The notes below the pieces were generated by a model. It was not told the DNA's origin. It did no database searches and saw nothing but the letters and a program-made list of their open reading frames with translations. 64,000 nt of DNA from Papilionanthe hookeriana x Papilionanthe teres (taxonomy: Eukaryota; Streptophyta; Magnoliopsida; Asparagales; Orchidaceae), in the NCBI GenBank assembly GCA_022702705.1, contig CM040421.1:59684621-59748620 (forward strand), given 5' to 3'. This document shows positions 55,145 to 64,000 of the stretch, in pieces. Position 1 is the first letter of the stretch. Each line of letters opens with the position of its first letter. The translations under genes and the position numbers were made by a program.

Positions 55145-57487
55145 TGTTCGACCTCATTTTTGATGAGGTCTTCTCTTCTTCTCTTTAAGTACTTCAGGAT
55201 CTAGCCTTAGGCTTTTCCTTCGACTTATCTTAGAGGACTAGAATCGGGACCCACCTTTTAGAAATTCAAACCACTTCTTAACTCCCCGCAAACTCCACAA
55301 ACTTGACTATAGACCCCTAATCACCTAGAGGGTCGAAATCAAATGTGGAAGTTTAAAGGATGAGTTCCTATAGGACTCTTCGGCCTTAGGACCGCCTCTG
55401 GTGGCCCGGTCCGGTAAAGGGCCGACTTACACATACACTACACCTATGCACTACACTTTCACACACCTCCTAAAAACACACCCATACCCGACTTGACTTC
55501 CCGACTCATGTAGGTGATTCACATGGATGGTCCTTAACCCCTAAGCCCCGGCTGAGGGTTAGGAACAACATAGTGAATGCCTCAAATGAGTCCCTTCATG
55601 GCTCATGTGGGCTTGATATGACTTCATGGCTCAACAAAAATGATTTCATTTCACTTACATCCACCCAACCTTCAATTTTCCAAATTTTCAATTTTTGACC
55701 CCCGGGACCCTACACCCACCAACCCTACCAAATGCCCTTGAAACTACCCAAAACCCTCCAAAATTTCCAAATTACCCAAAATTCCTCAAAACCATTCCTA
55801 AACATTTCCACATTACTCAAATTGACCATTCCTAGCCAAAAATACCAAAAATTCCAAGAATACCCCCCAATACCTTCCAAATACCCAAAATACCCCTTTT
55901 GACCCAAAAATCCAAAAATTCAGAAAATTCCCATAAAATTCCAGAAAATCCCAAATATTCCCAATTTCATTTTGTTCAACTACACCATGGGCCAATTTTG
56001 TCAATTTACCCCACTTTTGTCAAAACCCCCAATTTGACCCATTTTAACCCAAAGTAAACCCAATGTCAAACCAAACCTACTCAATTGACCCAAATTCTGG
56101 TCCAATTCAATTCTAAACTTCAATTCAACATCCCCAACACCAATCTAGACCAAAGCCAAGCTTAATTTGATTGAAATTTGGGTCCAATTTCACTTTTGGC
56201 CTTAAAGCCCAATTTGGACCCATGACCCAAACCTAACCCAAACTCACCCATTTCAACTCCAATTAACCCCAAGTCTTTTCCAAACCTTCCTTGACATCCC
56301 CATAAACAAAACACTAACATGATTTGCCCAAAACTTTGATCCAAACCCCACTCAAATTCAACCCAAAATCAAAAAGCCCAATTTTGACCTAAACCTAAGC
56401 CTAGCCCAAATGAGCCCAAATCCTAAAATCAAAACCCATCAAAGCCAAAATCTCTTTGAGACACTCCTATAAACATCTCCCAACATTAATTTTACATCAA
56501 TTTCAACTCTAGCCCAACTTTGGCCCATGGTAGCCCATTTTGACCCACCTTAGCCACTTCACCAAAGGAAGCCCAAATTCAACCCAATTCAAACCCAAAT
56601 CACTACCAACTTGCTTCAAATCACTCATGACCCATCCATGAGCTAAAACCAACATTTGTTTGGCCCAATCCTTCACAAATTTCCCATCCATAAATTTATT
56701 TCCAAACCAAAAGCCCACTTTCCTAAACCTTCCTAAAAAGCCCAAACTTCATGCCAAGGCCCATATGACAAATTCTTATCATCATACCCTTAATTAAAAT
56801 CATCCCTAAGTTCAAATCAATCATCAAATGGTTCCAAATCAAGCCTCATGCCAAATTACCCCCTAAATGTCAAATATTTCTAAAACCCTTTTTCATGAAA
56901 CAAGTCAACTTTTTTCAAGCCAAATGCAAGCCATGCAAGCCATGAACAAGCCACATGAAGCCATGAGGGCTTTGACTTGTCATTAGTCCATTTATGGCAA
57001 GGAAGGGATCTCTTTCTTAAACCTTTCTTAAGCCCTTTTTACCTTAAACATGATACACTCTAAACCACACTTTGCCACCTAATCTTTGATGTAGACTTCA
57101 CCACCTTTGGTAGGTTGACTCACTGATCCTCTCAGCCAAAATCGAGCCATGGGAAGGTGCACCCAACCCAAACCAATGGGTTGACCAAATTGAAGCCAAA
57201 ATGACCTCTTCCCCATTCCATTTTAATTCAGCCACTTTACACATGGCAGCCACCAATCGCCTTCACAAACATCAAGCCCCGACCCACCCGACCCCGAGGG
57301 TGACCCATGCTCGGCCGCCGCCACCCAGCCGCCGGAAAACTCCATGGCCGAGACACGGGGAGAAGCCAAACTTTGGAATTCCACCTCGTCGAGCCGCCCC
57401 ATCCCCGATGGCCATTGTAGCTGTTCTTCTCTTGCCAAGAGCAGCTCGATCCCAAGCCATAACTCCCCCGGGAGGCCCTCCACCATG

Positions 57488-57500
57488 CCTATTTAAACAC
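57488..57500 (+). promoter_or_regulatory. TATA box of the Ogre-like LTR
   Basis: CCTATTTAAACACC lies in GC-rich surroundings, the only clear TATA-like sequence in the GC-rich centre. Equivalent positions in copies 1 and 2 also carry TATA-like sequences (17296-17308 and about 20851-20862, minus). Transcription would start near 57520-57530, leaving a leader of about 5 kb inside the LTR. Confidence 0.55.
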
Positions 57501-57910
57501 CACCCCTCACGGCCATGAGAGGAGAGTTGCACAAACCTTGCCAAAACTCGCCAAAATTGTTCCGCACCCCTCCTCATACACGAGCACTTGATCCTCGGTG
57601 AGATCCCCCTGCCATTTCTTCTCCGTGAGCTCAATTTCGAGTTGAAATCCAAGCCCAAAACCAGGACACTTCCCCACAGTGAACCAATCCCCAAATCGAT
57701 TGGTCCTACACCTTCACCGAACCAAGGGAAGGTGTCCACCAAGCAAAAGCCCCATCTCCAGGGCCACCCGGCTTGCTCCGGACTCCAAGCTTTGTGATCG
57801 ACGCGTGGTCGAAGTTCAACCTAGACAATTCACTGCACCGAGAGACTTCATCCGGAGCTTGCCAGATCCAATCGAAGGTGCAACAACTCTCGGATCGAAG
57901 CTTCACTTCT

Positions 57911-57930
57911 CCGAGCAAAGGTATGAGCTA
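57911..57930 (+). other. Candidate conserved splice donor in LTR leader
   Basis: AGCAAAGGTATGAGCT fits the plant donor consensus (AG|GTATG). The same GGTATGAGCT occurs in LTR copy 1 (minus, about 16514-16524) and a GGTATAGACC variant in the plus fragment near 8805. It could start an intron in the long leader; no transcript evidence is available. Confidence 0.3.
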
Positions 57931-60091
57931 ACTCTTCATCCCGAGCTTCGGAGATTCTCCATTTTAAATGCCTTAATTTCAATGCATGTTTACCGTATGG
58001 ATGTGTTCGTCTCTTCAAGACGAATCCATAGAGCATAAGAACACGAAAATCCATCGAGAATCGAGTGAGTTCTGTAGGGTTGGAGTGCGGACGGTCACGG
58101 GATCACACCGGTCATGGACGATGAACGGATGCCGTCCATTTAATACACGCGCGGACGGACGGCTCAGATGGCGTCGGACCAGGAGACGGTACGAGAACCG
58201 CGGGGCCCGGGTTGCTGACTCAGGTGGCGGCGTCGAATGGGAGCGCGCCACGCGGCATTTCGGAGCTGCCGAGGATGCGCTGGCGCCGCGTCACTTAAGT
58301 AGATAAATAGGAAAATTTTCTATTTTTTTTAATTCCCGAACTTGAAAAATCCATATCTTTGTGTAGAAAAATCACAAAAATGAAATAAAAATACCCCTTG
58401 CTCAGTGAACAGAGGAGAATAATGTGGAAAAGAAATTAATTAATTTCATCAAGTATTTTATTTTTAATAATTTAATTACTCTCTGCATAAATTTAATTCT
58501 CCATGCATTCATACAATTCACCATGGCATGAGACCATAGGGCTTTTGAAGCCTCTGAACTTAGGGACATTCTCTGAATTTTCCAAGGTCAGAGGCCATCT
58601 CTGTGAAAAGTTATTGATTTTTCAAATGCATGTTGCTGTTTTAAGTATTTTAATTTCAAAAATTAACATGTTGTGAAATAAATTCTAGGAAAATTTGGTG
58701 ATGTTCCTTATGACCAGAGAACCCTAGGAAAAATAGGACTTGAGTTAATTCACTCAGATTAACCCTAATTGGCTTAAACACCCAAAATAGGTTTCTAATT
58801 AATTAAAGTTAACCATAGATCAAATTGACTTGAAATCAATTCTCCACTGACCTTTAGGGTCAGAGGAACCCATCATAAAAATTTGAGGTCAATTGGACTT
58901 GGTTAGCCCCACTAATTGGGTTGATTAAGCCACTTAGCCATTTTAAACTTTAAAAATTCATAACTTTCAAAATATCTTTCAAAAATTCACCCAATTGGTT
59001 TTGGAGTCTCTCTGATATCAGGGGAGTTCAGGAAAATTAAAATTTCAATTTTCTAAAAAAGTTGATTTTTAATATTATTTTAATATTTTTAATAATTAAA
59101 AAATAATAAAAATCACAAAAATAATAAAATTCACCAAAATGTCATATTTTGAATTTTAATCACTTAGGAACAAGTCCCATATTTTTCCTAGGTCTATTTA
59201 GTGAGATATTAATTTTTAAAGCTCTAGGGTAATTTTAAAAATTAAAAAATGTATTTTCTAGCATTTTCACCAAAATAATTATAATAAATCAAAGAGAAAT
59301 CAAAAAATTGCAAAGTTTGGTTCTCTGGAATCCTTGACATCAGAGAGAATTTTAAAAATTATAAAATTTATTTTTCAACATTTATTTTATTTTTAAATTA
59401 ATTAATACTCCAGAACTTAAAATAATTCTAATAAATAAAATATAAATCAAAAAATTACAAAATTTGGTCCAAGTGGTCCTCTGGTCATTAGGAGTGTCCC
59501 CTAATTTTCTTAAGGACAGAAACTTTCCCTTGGTCATGTCATTGAATTTTCTTTGGAAATTCCTATTTTCTACTAAAAATAATTATATAAATAAATTAAA
59601 TACAGAAAAATCACATTTTCTCCTCTCATGTCTTTATTGACATATGAGTGAAGTCTCATAAAAATTTCAAGTTCATTTGAGTTCAATTTAGTGAGTTATG
59701 AAATTATTAAGCTTAGAGGGCAAAATGGTAATTAAAATTTTAACCCTTAATTAAAATTTTAGGTTTAATGAAAATTAACAAATAAAATATTTTGATCCTA
59801 ATCTGATTTGGATGATTGAAATTTAAATAATTAAAGGGTAGAAACCCATTGAACAATTTAAAATGATTAAACTTTAATTAAATAATTAATTAAATTTGGA
59901 AGAATAATAAATTTGGAATTATTAAAATAGGGATATTATTAGGAAGAGATTTATTCTTTAATTTAAAACTCCCTAAATTAATCATCTCATCAATACTTAA
60001 CTCTTAATTAAAATGATAACTCAAATTTAAAATATTAAAAGACTTAATCATTAAACTAAAATTAAATCATTAAACTCTTTCAGAAAAATGT

Positions 60092-60452
60092 CAATTAAAT
60101 TAAATTAAATTAAATTATAAAAATTAAATTAAACTAAGTAAATTAAATTAAAATTAAATTAAATTAAATTAAGATTAAAAGTTGAATTAAATTAAATTAA
60201 ATGAATTAAATAAATAAATTAAATTAAATTAAAATTAAATTAAATTAAATTAAATTAAATTAAATTAAATTAAAAATTAAATTAAATTAAATTAAAATTA
60301 AATTAAATTAAATTAAAATTAAATTAAACTAAATTAAGAAATTAAATCAAATAAATTAAATTGAATTAAATTAAATCAAATCAAATTAAAATTAAATAAA
60401 TTAAATTAAAATAAGTTAAATTAAATTAAATTAAGTTAAATTAAATAACCTC
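60092..60452. repeat. (AAATT)n low-complexity tract
   Basis: About 360 bases made almost wholly of TTAAA/AAATT pentamers with occasional extra A, G or C. It sits in the LTR interior. The plus fragment at 8598-11175 and copy 2 lack it, and copy 1 has different tandem repeats in the same general area. Confidence 0.92.
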
Positions 60453-60956
60453 ACTTAAGACATGAAGAAATAAATCTAAAATAACTTGAACACTATTCCA
60501 AATTTAAATCATTAATTTGAACTTAAATTTGAATCACAAATCATTAAATATCATTTTGCCCTTAGGAGCCTTAGTTATTATAACTCCTAAATAGAACATT
60601 AAAATGAAATGTTACTTCACTTATAGGACATTCAAATGTCCTAGTTCACTGAGCAAGTTAACAAAACTTGAAAACCTCGGACGATTGATTCATTTACACA
60701 ATTAAATTCATTTGGACTTAAAACAATCCTAGAAATATTGAAAAGATGTTTAAGATTCTTCTTAAGCACTTCCTCAATATGATAGGATATTTACAAGAAC
60801 AATTGAACTTAATCGTTCTTTGATGAAGAAAATCGTCTGCAAACCAAAAACACAAAGAACCTAGACGTCATAGGAAATGACTAGCTATAGGATTAGGAAC
60901 TTGGTAGAAAACCATAAACCTTTTCCCTTAGCTTTACCTAGGAACTTGCTTAAATA

Positions 60957-61011
60957 TTCTAACTGTATTTTAAGTGCAGCTCGGAATGACGGGAAGACCC
61001 TCCAGGTACGC
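60957..61011 (+). other. Possible 26-nt leader exon with flanking splice signals
   Basis: TTCTAACTGTATTTTAAGTG is followed by CAG (acceptor ending at 60979), 26 bases to 61005, then GTACGC (donor at 61006). Branch-like CTAAC is about 16 bases before the AG. Copy 1 has the same elements around a 22-nt segment (12114-12160, minus). The interpretation is tentative. Confidence 0.28.
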
Positions 61012-62486
61012 TTTTATTTTATTGCAATTTATTTTATTGCAATTTATTTAATCGCATCGCATTTATTTTTCTTGCATGATAAACAACAGTTGCATGAAAA
61101 CCCACACCTTTAGGACAGAAACCAAAACTGAAACCCATAACTAAATTAAAAGACACTACAAGATAAAATTCACCTCCACAACATTTCAAAATATAAGACA
61201 ACTCAAAATTTAATCACAAACAAAACACAAAACTACAATTACAACTAAATTAAAACGTCTCGTTGAATGATCGGGAATACCTCGGATGATGTAACCCACG
61301 TGTTGCTAACGGGATTTCCCACGGTCTAAATGAAAGTGCGGAACTCATTTAGTCGAGTTTAGCAAATTCATCCGGACTAAGTGAATTCGATGAAAATAAC
61401 GGTGTCGGGATGACGGAACCGCGGGATCTTAATCGGTTCCGTTTTATCAACTTTAAGATCTGTTTTAATTAAAATATAAAAAAAAAAACACTTGGAAATT
61501 AAGACTTTCTTTAAACCAAACACTTCTCTCATCTCCTGATTTATGACTTCTAAAACTAAAACCCCTGCAACAACAAGGAGCTCGGAGCATGGTGGGCAGC
61601 ACGGCCATCGTCGTCAGCAAAACTTGAATCTACATCAGCAAAACTTTCCTAGAATTAAACAACAAAGCCATAGGACTTCGAGGTAGTTCGCCTAGTGCAA
61701 CATAAATCCTCAACTCTTCGTTAGGCATTTGCATTGCAAATTAAGCCCTAACCGGTCTTAGGATTCCGAGGTAGTCGTCCGATACGACATAAACCCTCAT
61801 ATCTTCTAGTGCAATTTGTATGATTCTATCATATAAATATAAGCCCTAACTAATTAAAATTGGCAAGATTAAAACATTAAATGAACATTAGGACTTTCCT
61901 AAGTCTAAGCCAAACAATAGGATAGTCGGGAAATTACCGAAGTTCGCTTCGAATCCGTAATTTCTCCTACTTTTCTTCCTTTGAATTTCCAAAATAAAAA
62001 TGTTCCAAATTTGATCCATTCCCTATTGAAATTCCAAAATTCACCCCCTTGAAAACTTAAACTTTGAAATTCTTGAGAGCAGAATTATTGATTATTATCG
62101 AGAGTTTTCTTAGGTGATTCCCGTCACTTAAGATGTAATTAACTATATGGGCTTGCCCTTATAGGGAACTTTAAGAACCCAGGTAATATAAACCCTGTTT
62201 AATAGTTTCATATTAAGCAGGGGAATTTGTCGGCTTATAAAATTGGTTCGCAGACCAAACGGATGTCACAAATCCTCTAGTTTATTTAACCGAGCCCCAC
62301 CATCAAGCGGTGTGTCCATCCTTAGGAATAGATACACGGTTTGTGGTGTGGTGCTCGTTTATGTAAACTATTCGAGATGTGAGATCGGTTTGATTTCATA
62401 TCTTAAAAATCTTCAAATTTAAAATTATTTTCAAAATCAAATACTACTTTCTAAATTATATATATATTTAAATTAAATTTAAAATA

Positions 62487-62577
62487 CGCCGACATATTTC
62501 TGTAGGCGATCCCCTTTTCAAAATAAAGCACATAACCTAAAAAAATGCCGACATATTTCTGGCGACTCCGCTGGGGA
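62487..62577 (+). repeat. Duplicated LTR end and PBS (Ogre-like element)
   Basis: GCCGACATATTTCTG occurs at 62488-62502 and again at 62547-62561, about 59 bases apart. The first is followed by TAGGCGATCCCC, a degraded version of the PBS that follows the second (GCGACTCCGCTGGGG). So the last part of the LTR appears to contain an older copy of the LTR-PBS junction. Confidence 0.6.
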
Positions 62578-62578
62578 C
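62560..62578 (+). other. Primer binding site, tRNA-Arg type
   Basis: TGGCGACTCCGCTGGGGAC is complementary to the 3' end of a plant tRNA-Arg whose acceptor arm ends ...CCCAGTGGAGTCG-CCA as I recall it, with one position different. This primer choice is typical of Ogre elements. Confidence 0.75.
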
Positions 62579-63067
62579 AAGTTCCTCTCTCCATTTTAAT
62601 CAAATAATTCTGCTCTTCAAAAATCGGTAGTGTATCCATGTCCCTAAAAGATCAAACTACCCTTCTTTCCGTTGGAATACTGTGTTCATTTCTACCTTGA
62701 ACAAGTATAACCAACATTCCCTCGGATTTAGGAGCCACTGTTTAGACACCCCTAAACAGAGAGGTTCCGAGATCCTTTTACCTCATTTCTGAGGTGGGTT
62801 GACCCCCAATAGGTGTTAGTTTAGGAGTGATCCTTCGGGTCGAGAAGTCTTGCTTAAGACTCTCTTTTCCTTTCCAACTCCGATTCGATTCTTTACCTTC
62901 TCTACACCTTTGAACACTCCGTTCTAAATAAACAAACCCTTTAATAAGTGATTCCTTTTTATAAATACATGAACATGAATGAGTTCGGACTCTTTTCAAT
63001 TCCTTTCTTTTCGTCCTAAAGAAAAGAAGCATAGCTTCGGACCGACAAACCGAATCTACCCCGCGAA

Positions 63068-64000
63068 ATGGAAGCCCCGAAACCGATTTTCTCCTTCACC
63101 AATGGACCGGACCTCGCTGTCTATAAGGATGAGTTGCCCGACAATGGAATCATCCGATTTGGACAAGGATTTGAAAACACGAACGTCAAGGTCACCAACG
63201 TCTCCCTCTTTGCACTGATGAACAAGGTACCTGAAGCTGAAGAGCCGCTGCTTGAATTCAACCTTAGGTCAACCCAAGAATTCCCTCCTCCGCAAAGGAT
63301 CCCGACTAAGAGGAGTACCGATGTCCACAGGAGGACCGTTCTTTCTACCCCCACCGGTCTAGTTGTTTCGCACCTCGCCCCGACTTTTGCCAAATCAAAG
63401 GGGAAAGAAATCCAAGATTATGATGGACCTGTTACCGTGGAGGGTACGGATCTTCCCGTAAGACCTTCCGTTTTCGAGATCGGGTCCAGCTTCAAGAATT
63501 CCGTCATTAACAAAGACCCGCAGAAGAAACGAAATGAAGGATCGCTAAAGAAGCCGTGGCCGCTGAAATTGCTTTCCTAGAAGAAATTCCAGAATCGCTG
63601 AATATACACCACTCGCTCGAATACATACCACTCTTGGGAGGGAGCAGGTTTCATCCCCTCTCCGCCGCAGAAGATGAAGAAAACATTCGCAAGATTGTCG
63701 CCAAATTACCACGTACTCGCATATTACAACGATAGCCGCAAGAAAAGAACTAGAACTACGCCGTTTGCTCGACCGCAAACTTTGGTAGAAAAGTTAGCAA
63801 AGAAGGAAAACCGCCCGTATCGAAATTCTACGGAGGATAGGGCGGGTGCCGCCAAATCCCGTCTTGGGCCCCGAGCAGAACCCGCCATCATGACGGAAAA
63901 GCCAAGTAAAAGAATGAAGGCTAGTCCGCCCGTTGTCGTCTCGGATTACAGATTAGGGAGGATACCACCTTCCAAGCATTTGGCCGACGCACCATCCGGT
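63068..64000 (+). pseudogene. Ogre-type ORF1 (upstream of gag), partial at window edge
   Basis: The ATG at 63068 (MEAPKPIFSFTNGPDLAVYK) opens 170 codons to a stop at 63580. Homologous-looking sequence continues in other frames to the window end (AEIAFLEEIPESLNIHHSLE at about 63555-63615, then a basic stretch KRTRTTPFARPQTLVEKLAK from about 63740, reading open to 64000). The protein is hydrophilic, with many Lys, Arg and Pro, and has no signal peptide or membrane segment. By position it is the ORF1 of unknown function that Ogre elements carry between PBS and gag. At least two frameshifts break it. An alternative is that it is a displaced gag N-terminus, but no gag core motif is visible. Confidence 0.5.

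Larger units (their letters stand above)
55145..62553 (+). repeat. 5' LTR of the Ogre-like element (~7.4 kb)
   Basis: The LTR start TGTTCGACCTCA matches TGAAGACCTCA of copy 1 and the end is CCGACA before the PBS. 55650-57000 is strongly C/A-rich and G-poor (repeated GACCCAAA and AACCCAA words). 57200-58300 is GC-rich with the TATA box. 58300-60500 is AT-rich, including an (AAATT)n tract, and 60500-62553 is mixed. No protein-like frame is convincing: the frames at 57201-58306 on both strands reflect base composition. The region holds no known gene and is the presumed promoter plus a very long leader. Confidence 0.7.
55145..64000 (+). mobile_element. Tat/Ogre-type element, 5' part (continues beyond window)
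   Basis: On the plus strand, a very long LTR (55145-62553) is followed by a tRNA-Arg-type PBS (62560-62578), about 490 untranslated bases, and an ORF from 63068 to the window end that is not gag. Long LTR, tRNA-Arg primer and an extra ORF before gag are features I associate with Ogre elements of the Tat lineage. Gag and pol are not reached. The LTR start is set by comparison with LTR copy 1 (TGAAGACCTCA) and is uncertain by tens of bases. Confidence 0.75.

Noticed and set aside
57201..58306. Several overlapping Pro/Arg-rich reading frames on both strands
   Set aside because: They lie in the GC-rich centre of the Ogre-like LTR, overlap each other on both strands, start around a TATA box and have no domain. 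GC-rich composition suppresses stop codons.

Overview
This window looks like repeat-rich nuclear DNA from a flowering plant, probably a eudicot. I recognise no intact host gene. Almost everything identifiable is decayed Ty3/gypsy LTR retrotransposon of two lineages. (1) Athila-type elements, all on the minus strand, are recognised by their gag/protease/RT/RNase H/integrase protein motifs, a tRNA-Asp-type primer binding site, and 3' ORFs downstream of pol. (2) Tat/Ogre-type elements are recognised by a tRNA-Arg-type primer binding site, an enormous LTR and an extra ORF between the PBS and where gag should be. Lineage names rest on my knowledge of these families; no search was run.

Layout. 1-8597: Athila element A (minus; its 3' end lies left of the window), with a nearly single-frame gag-pol broken by stop codons, a PBS and a 1.9-kb 5' LTR. 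8598-21540: pieces of three Ogre-like LTRs, one plus (8598-11175) and two minus (11176-17843 and 17860-21540). The first two form a tail-to-tail inverted junction near 11175. The middle piece carries about 2.5 kb of degenerate tandem repeats. 21540-26953: truncated Athila B (RNase H to 5' LTR). 27214-29748: truncated Athila D (gag to 5' LTR). 29749-33510 and 36546-40027: AT-rich DNA with microsatellites and no recognisable gene. 33518-36545: two tandem Athila-like LTR copies (E1, E2). 40028-53836: Athila C, the only element here with both LTRs, with PPT, two 3' ORFs, pol, gag and PBS. 53840-55144: plus-strand Tat-type protease fragment. 55145-64000: Ogre-like element with a 7.4-kb LTR, PBS and the beginning of ORF1, running off the right edge.

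How the parts work together. In an active Athila element the LTR promoter would drive genomic RNA encoding the Gag-Pol polyprotein, with tRNA-Asp priming reverse transcription and the PPT priming the second strand. The 3' ORFs need a separate expression route. The most interesting observation is that each 3' ORF in A and C is preceded by a small module (cluster of GC-rich CpG palindromes, then a TATA-like box, then a leader, then ATG) resembling the arrangement in the same element's LTR. The palindrome sequence differs between elements (CCTAGGCGCC type in A, TCGCCGTCGGCGA type in B and C), but the same type is reused within an element. This suggests internal promoters, or an insulator-like or protein-binding array, co-evolving with the LTR.

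Limits. Domain boundaries in B, C and D are approximate because of many indels, LTR ends are taken by comparing copies by eye, and no alignment or database search was possible.
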